Shown: positions 22,107 to 33,033 of the stretch, one piece after another
Numbering within the stretch: the stretch's first letter is position 1
Layout: the number at the start of each line of letters is the position of its first letter
Assembly: GCF_040183065.1 (NCBI RefSeq)
Contig: NC_091117.1
Coordinates: 104,628,501-104,692,500, forward strand
Length of the DNA: 64,000 nt
Origin: Periplaneta americana
Taxonomy: Eukaryota > Arthropoda > Insecta > Blattodea > Blattidae
Direction: 5' to 3'
The notes under the pieces: model-generated
What the model was told of the DNA's origin: nothing
Seen by the model: only the letters and a program-made list of their open reading frames with translations
Databases searched by the model: none
Program-made: the position numbers and the translations under genes

Positions 22107-22597
22107 TTAGTTTTTCAAAAGGAAGCTACCCTTTGGAAAGTAAGTTTATTCATTATTAGTATAACTATTGTTATCTGTACCACAGCCACAATCATCAGCA
22201 TTATTATCGCCAGAATCACTGTCATTGCAACCACAATCACCACCATTAGCACCAACATTATCACTTCTACAACCGCAACCAAAATTAGGCTACAATCATC
22301 ACTATAAATTGATGTAGACCTATTGTTTGATTGTCTCAGTAAACAATATTTTAAATTCAAAATCTGAAAAAAGCTGAATAAATTGAAAGCATTAGAATTA
22401 TCTAAAAAAAAAAGAACAAAATCTTCAATTTTTTTTTAATCTTGTAAAATGAGTAGACTATTTCAAAATCAACTGAAGATAGTGGAGTACATCTTGTACT
22501 TGTGTGGTATTTCAACAAGACAGTGTAAAAAGGGTATTTTCTCTAAGGAACAATTGTTGGAATATAGAAAGAGGAAACATAGCGGTATAAACTATAA
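21613..22597. repeat. Low-complexity block: (TA)n, ATC-rich, (TTA)n
   Basis: A TA dinucleotide run at about 21619-21653, an ATC/ACC-rich tract at 21830-21950, a TTA trinucleotide run at about 22019-22106 and another CATT/ACC-rich tract to 22300. Frames made of isoleucine or threonine runs here are repeat artefacts. No gene. Confidence 0.85.
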
Positions 22598-23187
22598 AGA
22601 AAGGCGCCCACTTACCGGAAAAAATTCAATCGCCGCGTTCGGATTTTTATTCTTTGCACTATTATAAATGGAGCATCGCCCACTTGGCCGTATCGTCTCT
22701 GTCCGTATGACCGGATTCCGATCAGAATTCTGGCCAGAAAATTCTAAACGGATTTCCGTATGATCCAAGATCGAAATAAAGAATGTATGGCAAATATATC
22801 GATAGCGAAGTCTCCAATCGCGGTAATATTGAAGGTATAATAAAATGAATGACGAAAAGCTTATTTTATTAAATCCAACAGTATGAAGAGCGTTATAATT
22901 TATGAAATTAGAATTATAGTAATGTAATATGGAGAAAGAAAGTATGGAATGACACTGGGAGAACATTAAATTAACCTGGTATGTCGTTCATAATTTATTT
23001 AAGTTACAGAACTATTTATTTGATTTTCAGCTTCAGTTCGGAACACTACAATGAAATAATGAGCCCTATCGGTAAATTAAATGACTATTTGATTATTAAT
23101 TCGGAAATGCGGACAAGTGAGCGATACTACAATAAAAATGCGAACTCAACGAACGAATTTTTTCCGGTAAGTGGGCGCCTACCTTAA
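22598..23187. mobile_element. TIR element, family X, copy A (uninterrupted)
   Basis: Inverted ends AAGGCGCCCACTTACCGG and AGGTAGGCGCCCACTTACCG (reverse complement of the right end) continue for about 45 bases through GAAAAAATTC and TTTTTATT. The same family recurs inverted at 57029-58420. It is non-coding and about 590 bp. The terminal bases suggest a short TTA/TAA-like target but the TSD is not clear, so I leave the superfamily open. It includes the site (ATATATCGATA, about 22794-22804) that is occupied by an insertion in the other copy. Confidence 0.8.
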
Positions 23188-23519
23188 ATCTCTCATGGCA
23201 ATAAAATTCAACTGAGGATATAATTGTAGTGAGTTTTTTAAACTAGAGTAACCGTGGCGAAAATGTGATCGTGCGCCGAGCCACTGTGTAACCTGCAACG
23301 TGCGTAGCACCTATGGAGAGAGGGGGACACCCGAAGGGGAAGTCTGTATGTCTTATTAATGGATTTTCATTTTCCTTACGTCAAGCACTTAAATATAATT
23401 TTATACAGCATAAGGTTACAAACTAATGTTTAGTACGTGTAACGAAGAAAGAAATTAATAAGAAAACATAGGGCACATTATCACAATCTAAAATTAACTG
23501 TCTTCAGATTGTCTCTGCA

Positions 23520-23861
23520 ACAGAGTTTAAAAATCAGGAATTATGTCACTTACTGCCAGTCGTAGTTGATCACAAAGGTAGGCTATTTGTCTGTCAATCG
23601 TGATCTAAATTTGGTTTTTACTATTTTCATTGTTGAAAATAATTTTTCACAAACGTAAGTTGTAGCGAACATGGCTTCAAAAGAGCAAGCGAAAGAACGA
23701 AGTTTCGGATATTTATTTTTTGGCAAAGGTTTGAAAGTTCAACATTTGTCAAGTCCTTACATCTAGCTTTCATTGTAACATCACATTATAAATCTGTGAG
23801 TTTAAATTAAAGATCTAGGCTAACTGCATTATTCGTACATCCGCTGGAAAAGGATCGGCGT

Positions 23862-23915
<54 letters not shown>

Positions 23916-24137
23916 CAACCTTATAATGTTTCATGAGTAACATGTAGTATAATGCCGTTTTATGTTATACAACCGTTTTCCTCGTAATACTTGTGAACAA
24001 ATCATACATTTAATATTCTCATCATATTGGCAGCAAAAAAATGCGTCCTCCCTCCTACTTGAAATTTTCGTTTTTATAGAGGTACATGGTTTCGAGAGAG
24101 ACATTGCGACGATACGCCACTCGCAGGTCAGAGACAA
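23520..24137 (-). pseudogene. hAT transposase with internal deletion (GTF2IRD2-like)
   Basis: The N-terminal piece at 24137-23931 reads REDAFFCCQYDENIKCMICS then QVLRGKRLYNIKRHYTTCYS, a BED-like zinc finger with the C-x2-C ... H pattern. The C-terminal piece near 23710-23530 reads AMFATTYVCEKLFSTMKIVK then TKFRSRLTDK, the hAT dimerisation motif (T-x-YVCE-x-x-FS-x-M ... SRLTD). Everything between, including the DDE core, is gone and replaced by AT-rich repeat DNA. Frames differ between and within the pieces. Confidence 0.8.
23866..23911 (+). repeat. (TAA)n microsatellite
   Basis: About 15 uninterrupted ATA units inside hAT element 3, in the gap between its two transposase fragments. Confidence 0.97.
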
Positions 24138-24429
24138 ATATAAATGGAACGGAGTTTGACTCTAGTGAGTGAGAGAGTGGGGGTTGGGGGATGTAGGAAG
24201 CAAGAGAAATGCATAGCTATCATTGCGAGCCACAATGTGCTCGCGAGTCACATTTTCGCCACGGCTGAACTAGAGAATATCTTACGAAAAGCTGCCTGTT
24301 CAGATATATACACATGAAACAAGAAGGAGTCTGAAGAAAACAATCCCGTGAGTCAAGTCTATAGGTAAATGTTGATTCTTATTCAAGGTACCTATAAAGT
24401 GTCCTCTTTTTTTTTTTCCAAGAAATATA

Positions 24430-25085
24430 AAGGGTGGGTTATAAGTCACTGTACCTAATCTAATGGGTCTGTGTGAGCTCCATCAATGTCTATGCAGAGC
24501 TTGATACTTCTCCAGGTCCTTTGTGATACTTTACGCAACTGCTGTGGCGTTATTCTGCAAAGACAGCTGTCACAGCTTCTTTCAGTTCGTCGTTTGTTTG
24601 ATACCGTCTAATAGCCATTTTTTCTTTTATGTACCCTCATAGGCTGTTGTCCGGTGTTGTTAAGTCGGGGCTTCGTGAAGGTCATGGTAATGGTGCTGGT
24701 AATCTTACAAAATCCACAGCCAATCCATCTTCCTGGGAAGCTGTCGTTAAGGAAATTACGAACTTCTATCGCGAAATGGGCTGACGCTGCCAGTAATGAA
24801 CGCTTGCTTTTCCCAAGCTAACAAGGTTGCTTTTCTGGGAGTGCCTTCCAAATCTCCTTTCAAACTGTGTCAGAATTTGTTGCATTGTCTGCCCCGTGTG
24901 CTGCCTTTCGTGGACCCAACACTCGCAATCAACCTCTCTTCAAGCGAATTATTCGTATCTGCCATCTTGCTCGCAATTCCACTATAGTTATTCAACTGTT
25001 CTTGTCACTGCTACCAAGTGTTTTGGTCATTGTTATCAACTGTCTTTTAGTTTGCCACACCTTTTCGTCACCAGATTTAGTAATT
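24430..25085 (-). pseudogene. Mariner-like transposase with internal deletion (DUF4817-type HTH)
   Basis: Read on the minus strand from about 25000: QTMQQILTQFERRFGRHSQK then SNLVSLGKASVHYWQRQPIS resemble the helix-turn-helix start of insect mariner-like transposases. The family pattern is FE-x-RFGR-x-P-x-R-x-T-I ... W-x-KF-x-TGSV. From about 24760 the sequence jumps to the C-terminal part: FPGRWIGCG-like, PSRSPDLTTPDNSL, GYIKEKMAIRRYQTNDELKE and VTAVFAE, with frameshifts. It ends in ITPQQLRKVSQRTWRSIKLC and IDIDGAHTD. The central DDE region is missing. The end repeat GGGTGGGTTATAAGTCACTG at about 24430 is probably the 3' terminus; the 5' terminus is not found, probably cut off by the Penelope insertion. 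Confidence 0.7.
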
Positions 25086-25149
25086 ATTAATTTTACAGTA
25101 CATTACATTGTATGTATATCTAAGGGTACGAGACTTATGGCCCGCTCTG

Positions 25150-25850
25150 TATTCGCCCTACTGTTAGAGATTCAAGCTGGAGTCGCCAAGCTCATAGCCG
25201 AATGCATAATACGTAAGACAAAACATAATTACAAAAAACATAAGAATACAACACAAACACAAGAACACATAAAATACATCACACTAACATACGAAAACAA
25301 AAACACACACAAAATTGCAACCTCATTCAAGAAATTAAATTACAACATCGCATACAGAATAAATAACACTCTACAAAAACATCTCAACACACAAACAAAC
25401 AAATACAACCACACAGGCGTATACAAACTCAAATGTAACACCTGCAACAACTTCTACATAGGACAGACAGGCAGATCGTTTCAAACACGTTACAAAGAAC
25501 ACATCACAGCCATAACAAAATTATAAAACACCTCCACATATGCAGAACACATCACAAATGCTAACCACACCCACAGAGACATCAAAACAGACATGGAAAT
25601 ACTACACATCCAACCAAAAAGCCGGAAACTAAACACACTAGAACAATATGAAATATACAGATACACAAAAACACACCCCAACGAAATTCTCAACACAACT
25701 CAACTTCAAAACACACACACTCTTTGACTCTACACTATACCACAGGAACACACCCTCACAGGAAACAGAACAAGTGGCGCCAAGAGCAATAACGACCAGT
25801 TCGGAAGATGGCCCATAAATAGGTCGAAATATGTAAACGAGGTACGTTGA
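25150..25850 (+). pseudogene. Penelope-like element, GIY-YIG endonuclease end
   Basis: The 3' part of a Penelope-like retroelement, which has a reverse transcriptase followed by a GIY-YIG nuclease. The readable frame to 25526 contains NNTLQKHLNTQTNKYNHTGV, YKLKCNTCNNFYIGQTGRSF and QTRYKEHITAI, the GIY-YIG-like core (GVYKLKC ... FYIGQTGRSF). After a stop or frameshift near 25526 the match continues as STYAEHITNANHTHRDIKTD, EILHIQPKSRKLNTLEQYEI and a threonine/glutamine-rich C-terminus. The terminal sequence (about 25830 onward, GAAATATGTAAACGAGG ... AAATTTAACAC) matches the Penelope ends at 38.6 and 43.7-44.3 kb. The reverse transcriptase is absent, so the copy is 5'-truncated. Confidence 0.85.
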
Positions 25851-26462
25851 AATTTAACACAGGAAAGTCTTACCATACAAATTCCGAATACAAATGTTCC
25901 AACGTGGAATGGACAAGATTTGAACCCGGATCTCAAGCGTAGAAAAATACAAAGAATAACTTGTTGAAAGGGATAGTGGATTTCGCGCTGCATTACAATT
26001 TCACAATGAACTCATTAAATGGGAAAAGAAAGAGCACAACAGGAGAGTGTGTGATATAACGAAGATGTGCTGCAGTGCGAGAGAAAGTGTAGCACGCTAC
26101 AATGCATTTCCTTCATTGTTATCTAGTCTTGCTTTTATAACACTTGCAGGCAGCTTTCCGTGTTCCATGGGGAAAGTGAGACGGAGGTAACTCAATTTAC
26201 TTTTCACAGCGCACCAGTCACTTGTTCAGTATTTTCCTTTCACGTGGTCCTAGCAAGCAGCGTTAAAATATTCGTATATGATCTTAGATAAATGGCATAT
26301 TTTCTTTTTATACTTACTGTAATCAAATTGTTACATTAAGTAAAAAGCCCTGCAGTCCTCTTTCTTCTAGAAAATTAAATAAACCTTCCATAATTTTAAC
26401 ATACTTATATCAAAAAGGAAATGTTCGTAAATGGAATGATTACTAACAGAATATGATAATAT
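25851..26462. other. No gene recognised
   Basis: AT-rich sequence with no frame over 60 codons that resembles a protein. The first 100 bases may still belong to the Penelope tail. Confidence 0.45.
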
Positions 26463-26903
26463 ACACAGTGTTAAAAAGTATAGAATATTACTTATAATTT
26501 CTTAAATTTTAATTTTACAAAAAAAAAAATGTTCTACACAAAAGCTGTTGGAAATAAACCATAAAAAAATTAGTTATTCAGGCATACGGGGTAAGACAGT
26601 AAACTTTTTTTTTTAATGTCATTCTATATTAAAATTTACATATTTCGAATCTACATTAAATTTTACGTATGACTATGTAGAAATTTTACCCATTCATCCC
26701 TTTCGTCATAGGCGGAGTTATGGGGGAGCATGGGGGGGCACTGGCACCCCCAAACTTGGCCGAACTCTTTTATTTTCCTATTATTATTTGAATATACAAT
26801 TTCTTGAACCCTATTTTACCCGAAAGTACATTAGGGTTATAGTTATAGCCTGAGTTTGTATTATTATAATGAGAATTCATTTGACGTGGGTAACCCAGTC
26901 TTG

Positions 26904-28508
26904 CTACTTAAAAGTAACACTTATATCTACTACAATAATTTGAATTATTTGCAAGTTCTTAAATATATTACATATAAAATTACAAAACTCTTTATAACAG
27001 CACGTTTTTGTGAACAAATTGAATAGTGGTTTGTCATATATTATATTACAAAACTGTAAATGTCCGACCAAAATAAATATTTTGTTTTCGAACACTGGAC
27101 AATGAAACAAAAGGTGTTCCACAATTTGCTCTTCCTCATAGATACATAAATAGCCATTGTCCTTATGCAATTTAAATCGTTCTAGATAAGACCCAAATTT
27201 CCCATGACCCGAAAAAAATTGTGTTAGTATAAAATCTGGTATAATTTGGTTGCTATTTACGCGGGTGTCGACGCTAGGAAAGAAGATTTCTCTCGTAACT
27301 GAACCCTTTGTACTGCATAGCCACTGATTTTTCCACCTATCCATTATGTGCTCATTTATTTTTCTTTTTGCATATGAATAAGGACATTGACTATAGCTCA
27401 AATTGAAGTTCGAAACTGCAGCACTCTTTGCCAGTTCATCAGCCCTTTCATTTCCTGCTGTTCCACAGTGTCCTCGCACCCATGAGAAGCAAATGTGTTT
27501 GTCGCAATGTATTACATTTCTTCTCATTTCCACTGCCAGAGGATTTAAGTTAAACTTATTATCTATAGATTTGAGGGCTGTTTGTGAATCACTGTAGATG
27601 TAACAATTGTAATTATTAAGTTTGGTCCATATCAGTGCCTCATTAATAGCTAGTAACTCAGCTTGCACAATGGAGCATCTAGGTGAAAGTTTGTTCCTTT
27701 GTGTGTACACTTCTTGGCCTTGCAATATGCAACAAAAGCGCATCCGACCTGATCAATAGCATCTTCTTCAGATATTTTTTATCCATATGTAAAGATCTGT
27801 ACATTGTGGTTGCTCATGCATCTGGTGTATTTGACGAAGTCGTGAAAATAAGCTAGGTGTCCGGATGTTAAGAAATGGGCCGGTTTCTCAACCTCAATCT
27901 TTAAAAGTGTATCCTCATATGTGTGCTCCTTTCAAAGTAATGTAAGTTCTGCTTTAGCTGTTACAGTCAAGTATAAGGGCTCGATACCTGCAATCACTAA
28001 CGCTGCCTCCTTAGATATGGTTCTATATGCTTTTATGATGCGCAAAACGAAACCCCGTTGGATTTGTATTAATTTATTCTGGGCCCAACGCATACTGAAG
28101 CATTTTCGAAAAGCTGAAGCGCAATATAGCACTAAAGGTTCCACTGCTCCTCTATATATAGGCTATAATTCTTAACACACTTGAGTTTGGTCCCCATGTT
28201 GGTCGTGATGCAAAGGCCAGCCTTTTAAGAAGTGTATTGGATTTAGCAGCTAGATATTTAAGATGGGGTCTGAATGTCAAGTGCTTATCAAGTATTACAC
28301 CTAAATAGGACATCTGATCAACTAATTTTATATTTTCTTGATTCATTTTTATTAATGGCAGCATGATTTTGCGTTTCCTTGTGACCATCATAGCTATTGT
28401 TTTCCGAGGATTGAATTGAAGCTTGTTTTCCCAACTCCACTGATACAGGCCACCTAATGCTAAATTGGTATTTGAGGTCAGGATCGGTATAGTTTTGGCT
28501 TTACACAT
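26904..28508 (-). pseudogene. LINE fragment: reverse transcriptase end plus RNase H
   Basis: On the minus strand a non-LTR retrotransposon ORF2 starts just after the YADD region: NLALGGLYQWSWENKLQFNP, VDQMSYLGVILDKHLTFRPH and the thumb region (28508-28152), then 28144-27932 (VLYCASAFRKCFSMRWAQNK). The 279-codon frame 27743-26904 holds a complete RNase H domain with AELLAINEALIW, IYSDSQTALKSI and WVRGHCGTAGNERADELAK. It then has a C-terminal finger-like region with EEEQIVEHLLFHCPVFENK. The RNase H points to the I/R1/LOA side of the LINE tree rather than RTE. Frame changes occur near 28150 and 27800, and the 5' half is missing as is usual for truncated LINE copies. Confidence 0.85.
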
Positions 28509-28912
28509 TAATAAAGCATCCTATTAACGTTAGAAAATATTGAATTCAAAAGATTTTTCTTACTTTTGTTTATGACTAAGTTTCTGTTATGTCTTCAGAC
28601 CATGTGTCTGGACTATAATATTTATTTTAAATTTCTGAATGTATAAGAATTTCTGTGCCTGATTTGAGGAATGGAAATACTGTAATGTTTTTTGTAACAG
28701 CCTGTACTGATGTGTTAGAACTCTGCAGGTGTTCAAGCAGCCACTTGGAGAAATATGAATAACATACCGCACAACAATGCAGAAAAAAGAAAAGTGATCC
28801 CGGTATAATGTGTAAATTTAAAGACGAAGTTAAATAAAATAATTAGAATTTACATTTCATATGGTATCTTGCTTTCTTAAATAAACAGATAAAGTACATG
28901 TAAAATTGGTCC
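28509..28912. other. No gene recognised
   Basis: AT-rich spacer between the 5'-truncation point of the LINE and the SINE, part of the inserted segment. Confidence 0.4.
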
Positions 28913-29110
28913 ACTGGTGTGGAGTAATGGTTAGCGCATCTGGCCATGAAACAAGCGGGCCCAGGTTCAGATCCTGGTTGGGACAAGTTACTTAATTGGA
29001 GTTTTTCCTCAACCAATTGAAGTATAAATTTATTGTTGGGTAATTTTCGGTGTTGGACCTCGGACTCATTTCGTCATCATTAATTCACGTATCATCATCC
29101 ATACAATAGC
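28913..29110 (+). mobile_element. tRNA-derived SINE (type A)
   Basis: A tRNA-like head with A box (GTGGAGTAATGGTTAGCGC) and B box (CAGGTTCAGATCCTGG) is followed by GGGACAAGTTACTTAATTGG. The shared body then reads TTCGGTGTTGGACCTCGGAC. It matches the SINE at 42.0 kb but lacks the AAATAACCTAAG tail. Confidence 0.85.
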
Positions 29111-29509
29111 CTGGGTTAAGTTCACGGTATGGCGTGCTGTACTTGTTCAAGAGCGCGGCCGTTTGGCTACCCAATCATTCGCAAAATAGGAGTGATAAGC
29201 ACAATAAGCCTCAGGCTGCAGTGCAAGGCTTCAGGTCCCGTGCAAAGCTTTAGGTCCTTCCTCTGTACAAGAGGAAAAAATAAAGTGAAATTGTCTTTAT
29301 ACGTACTCGTATTTTGTTACAATTTTACTTTATATTTTTACAATACCTTTATTAAATGATCATATTCCGATATAATGTACCAAGGTCAAGCTAAAACGGG
29401 GGAACGAGATAAATGATGTCCCCCATAATCTCGTTATATCGGGATTTTATAGTTCTTGCTTTGCCCCCCTCCCTCCCCCCCAAAGGAAACTGTTCTCTCT
29501 CCGCCTATG
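29111..29509. other. No gene recognised
   Basis: Remainder of the inserted segment after the SINE, ending in a C-rich run (29462-29481). It contains a short 76-codon frame at 29129-29359 with no recognised domain. Confidence 0.4.
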
Positions 29510-30371
29510 CGTTTCATGTCCTTCAAATTTTAAATTTGTTTCGTGGACTTCAAACTTGAGACAAATATGTAAGCAAAATCATGTTGAGTAGGCCATAAAA
29601 GCGAACAACACATTATTACTAACCAAACTTTACAAGAGATGCTCAAAATGAGAACCATTCACAGCCAATGTCCCAGTCTACTACGAAAACAGTCTACTGT
29701 GGATAAGGAAAGAAATAGATCAGTCATGGAACTGTGAGAAAGACAAGGGACTGTTTTCATGATAGACTGGGATATTGTTTGGCTGTGAATATTTCTCATT
29801 TTGAGCATCTGTTGTAACGTTTGGTTAGTAATAGTGTTTTGTTTAGTTTTATGGCCTACTCAACATGATTTTACATACTTGTCTCAAGTTGAAGTCAATG
29901 ACACAAGTTTAATAAAGAGTTAAAAGACATGAAACGGGTAAATGGGTAAAATTTCTACACATTCTTATGTAAAATTTCATGCAGATTTGGAATATGCAAA
30001 TTTTAATATGAGTTGCCATTAAAAAAATTAAGTTTACTGTCACACCCTACATGCCTGAATAAGTAACTTTTTTCGAACACTGGTATCATATTGTATGGTT
30101 TATCTCCCTCCTCAAAAGTGAATCTGCACCTATTGCCATGTAATATTTTCTTAAGATTTATATTCAGACTCAATTTTCCATATTCATTTAAGCTTTCTTA
30201 TTATATACTTCATGTCTTCATATTCTTCTGCAATTACCAATTTATTATCAGCATATAACAATGAATATACATTATAAAGAATGTTTAAAAATATGGAATA
30301 TTACTCATAACTTCTTAAATTTTAATTTTACAAAAAGACGTTTTATAGGCCTACAAAACCTATGAACACAG

Positions 30372-30700
30372 ACGTGGCGTCGTGGTCTAAGGCATTCTGC
30401 CTAGGACTAGCGTTACGGAATACCGCTGAGTCCAGTCCTCATGAGGGAAGAAATTTTCTCAAGAAATTTCGGCCAGTGTATGCGACCAGTGCCAAACCAG
30501 AATCGTGATGTACTTGTGGAGCTATGATAAGTAGCGAAATCTGGTTGCGAAAGCCAGTTATAAGAGCGGGGGGATCATCGTGCTAACCATACGATACCTC
30601 CATTCTGGTTGGATGATCATCCACCTCTGCTTCGACATGTGAACGTGAGGCCAGCAGCGGACTGATCGATCTGGGCCCTTCAAGGGCTGTGCCGCAACGG

Positions 30701-30703
<3 letters not shown>
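30372..30703 (+). mobile_element. SINE (type C) with (ATT)n tail
   Basis: Starts GGCGTCGTGGTCTAAGGCAT with a tRNA-like A box (TGGTCTAAGGCAT), then a degenerate B box (GAGTCCAGTCCTCATG). The body includes TTTCGGCCAGTGTATG, GCGAAAGCCAGTTATAA, CATACGATACCTCCATTCTG and the 3' CGCAACGG. The ATT microsatellite that follows (30704-30760) is its usual tail. I recognise the family from insect genomes by pattern only. Confidence 0.8.

Positions 30704-30760
<57 letters not shown>
30704..30760 (+). repeat. (ATT)n microsatellite, SINE tail
   Basis: About 19 ATT units starting directly at the 3' end of the type C SINE, so it probably grew from the SINE tail. Confidence 0.95.
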
Positions 30761-31325
30761 GTTATATACACATGCCCAATTTTATTTGGTGTGGTGCAGC
30801 ACATTATAATCTAAATAAATTGCAAATCTTTCAAAAGAAATTTATTGTACCTTGGTACGTAAGAGACAATCAGTTTTGCAATCTTTAGGTTCTACTGACT
30901 AAAAACCACAACACATTAAAAACCTTTCCTATGATAGTTTTAACAGTTTATTCCTTGCTTCTCCTACTGAAATCTTCAATCTTGGCCAGAACTTAACTTC
31001 CATAACAGAATGCCAGCACACACATATCATCAATTTTGTAAGTTTTTAATTTAATAATTAATAATGAACGATTTTTTCCTTTAGGCTTACACCTTTTCTA
31101 CTAATTATTAAATAATTTAGCAAATTCTTTATTTAATCATCATTTAAAACCTTTGAATAAGATATGCTTTTATTATCATTTAAGTAGAAAAGAGTAGGAG
31201 TCTGTATGGACTTTAGTAGAAGCATTGCTCATTTAAACATTTAAGCTGTAAGGCCTTTAAAGCCAGAAAGAATAATGCAGTTTAAAAAAAAAAAGCACTG
31301 CAATACATGAAAATTAGTTCTGGTA
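30761..31325. other. No gene recognised
   Basis: AT-rich, apparently unique sequence upstream of the window's tRNA genes; no frames or repeats noted. Confidence 0.5.
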
Positions 31326-31331
31326 AAACAT

Positions 31332-31403
31332 TAGCAGAGCGTGGTTTCGATCCACGGACCTCTGGGTTATGGGCCCAGCACGCTTCCACTGCGCCACTCT
31401 GCT
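31332..31403 (-). tRNA. Initiator tRNA-Met (CAT)
   Basis: Minus strand, 72 bases, no intron. The acceptor stem AGCAGAG pairs with CTCTGCT and the discriminator is A. The D arm (TGGCGCAGTGGAAGCGTGC), an anticodon stem with the GGG:CCC pairs of initiator tRNAs around CAT (GGGCCCATAACCC), and a T arm with GTGGATCGAAACCAC instead of TTCGA are all present. The GGG:CCC stem and the ATCGAAAC loop mark it as initiator rather than elongator Met. An AAAA run at 31326-31329 (TTTT on the transcript) is a fitting polymerase III terminator. It lies 497 bases from a second tRNA gene on the same strand. Confidence 0.97.
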
Positions 31404-31439
31404 CGTATGACGTATGCTTCTTTACAATGCTATAGCCAG

Positions 31440-31497
<58 letters not shown>
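31440..31497 (+). repeat. (TG)n microsatellite
   Basis: About 28 TG dinucleotides just upstream of the initiator tRNA gene (on its 5' side, since the gene is on the minus strand). Confidence 0.97.
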
Positions 31498-31500
<3 letters not shown>

Positions 31501-31899
31501 GTTGAACGTGCAAAAATCGTCAGTTTATGTGTATTCGAGGACCAAAGTTGACATTCGAACATCAGAATTAACTGACAGAATTACAGTTGCTTAGCAGCCT
31601 CGATGTTTATAACAAATAATCTGAAAATATGCTTTTTCTGTGTTATTCTACGAGGTGTCAAATGCGCATTACTAGTCGATTTCTCTTATTTGTGTACTTC
31701 GAAAGTCAATTTCAATTAATGATGTATAATGTAAATGTATTGCATTAAAATGTGAATGGCAGTTACTATAACTTGTGTCGTCCTGAGAACCACTGTACTC
31801 TTGATTTGTCTCTTTAATGTGCTTCAGAAGTTTCAGTTAATGTTGCATAGATAATGTATTAAACATAAACCATAATTAAACGAAGATAAAAAATAAAAC

Positions 31900-31972
31900 T
31901 GTTTCCGCCCGGGATCGAACCGGGGACCTTGCGCGTGTGAGGCGCACGTGATAACCGCTACACTACGGAAAC
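31900..31972 (-). tRNA. tRNA-Val (CAC)
   Basis: Minus strand, 73 bases, no intron. GTTTCCG pairs with CGGAAAC and the discriminator is A. The A box is TAGTGTAGCGGTTATCAC, the anticodon loop CTCACAC gives anticodon CAC (stem TGCGC/GCGCA), and the T arm is CCCCGGTTCGATCCCGGG. All stems pair fully, so it is a functional-looking host gene and not a SINE head. An AAAA-rich run lies just past its 3' end (31888-31897), consistent with a T-rich terminator on the transcript. Confidence 0.97.
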
Positions 31973-31974
31973 GC

Positions 31975-32825
31975 CTGCAATTTCATTTCTAAATTCATAA
32001 TTTTCTTGGTGTAATATGTGTTATATCGTACATTGTTGTGAAAATTGTCTGAATCACCATCATTTCGTGATATGTTATTTCAGTTTACCTTTGCTGCTTT
32101 CCTTCCCCTCTACCCACAAAACTCCTATCTTGTGCATACAAAATAGATCTTTGGCACTGTGACGTGCTTTTAAGTAAGCGGATGTTGGGAGTTCGACAAA
32201 CACAGAGTCTTTAATCTCATAAGATAAATTGTTGACAGTGAGAAAACCGTACACTAAAGATTTCCCTCCTTGTGTTCTATGTTTTTCCTCCTTATTATAA
32301 GATTATTGTTATTTAATCTACCTTAGTGTTAACAAAAATATATCAAAGAACGGACCACACAGTAGTATACTTATTTCACAATAGATGGTAATGAAATGTT
32401 TGACTTACTGACATCTGTTAGAAATATCTCAGACTATAAGCAACAGCAAACTCATCTATCCTGCCTAATCTACAGAGTGCTACACTGCTGCATCACAGAA
32501 CTTTGTTAGCAAGTGACTAAATTGAATTTCGATAAGAAACGATATTATTAATATATCGATCGTCTAATTCAAAAGTGCGACAACTCAAAAAAACAAGTTT
32601 TGAGATCTTCAGTTGAAAATTTCAAACTGGTGCGAAAAATAGGGCTTTTATCGCTGGAAATTGTGTTTCTGCTATTTTCCTTACAATTACATTCTAAAAC
32701 AAAACAATTATGCATTACAACAATAGATGTTCTATTTGTTTGTTTTTAAGCAATTATTTTTACTTGTAGTAGTAATGAACTAGAATGAACTGTAGCCAAT
32801 GTGAGTGATTTACTTGGGTATACTG
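31975..32825. other. Apparently unique DNA, no gene seen
   Basis: Flanks the tRNA genes and contains no recognised repeat; reading frames are short. This and the preceding kilobase are the least repeat-rich part of the window. Confidence 0.5.
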
Positions 32826-33033
32826 CAGGGTTTAAACTAGAAAATAAATAATTGTCGCAAAAATGCACAAATGAAAAATTATATTTGTGCAAATTGCGAA
32901 ATATTTCTGCAATATTATAAATAATTGTGCAGAGAGATAAAATTAATAAAGTACCGGTAAGCAGAAATAAAAAGTTATGTAATTTGTTTCTTGGAGTTCT
33001 ATTACTTTCAATCCATCTTATCACACTCTAGAT

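Larger units (their letters stand above)
23249..24267 (-). mobile_element. hAT element 3 with exact 8-bp TSD
   Basis: A 1019-bp element flanked by AACTAGAG on both sides (23241-23248, 24268-24275). Its ends are TAACCGTGGCGAAAATGTGA and, in reverse complement, CAGCCGTGGCGAAAATGTGA. It keeps both the start and the end of a hAT transposase on the minus strand and lacks the middle, which is a typical internally deleted derivative. A TAA repeat (23866-23911) lies in the gap. Confidence 0.93.
26707..29509. mobile_element. Inserted segment with CATAGGCGGAG ends
   Basis: CATAGGCGGAG begins at 26707 and its exact inverse ends at 29509, each flanked by CGT (26704-26706, 29510-29512). G-rich runs follow both ends. 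Comparing the flanks with the intact arm of the surrounding palindrome (29900-29950) shows that this whole segment is an insertion. Inside are a LINE fragment and a SINE, so it is a composite. The 3-bp flank and 11-bp ends suggest a DNA transposon, but I cannot name the superfamily. Confidence 0.55.
26535..30110. mobile_element. Palindromic MITE split by an inserted segment
   Basis: Outer arms face each other: 26535-26703 (TTAGTTATTCAGGCATACGG, GACAGTAAACTT) is inverted at 29940-30110. Inner arms at 29513-29725 and 29730-29935 continue the same inversion (CATGTTGAGTAGGCCATAAA and its inverse). Joined across the insert at 26707-29509 this is one fold-back element of roughly 770 bp. The inner-arm phrase GAATATTTCTCATTTTGAGC resembles the HFEHLL end of Tc1/mariner transposases, so it may be another fold-back of a transposase tail. 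A direct partial copy of its left flank (GGAATATTACTCATAACTTC) lies at about 30290-30340. Confidence 0.7.
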
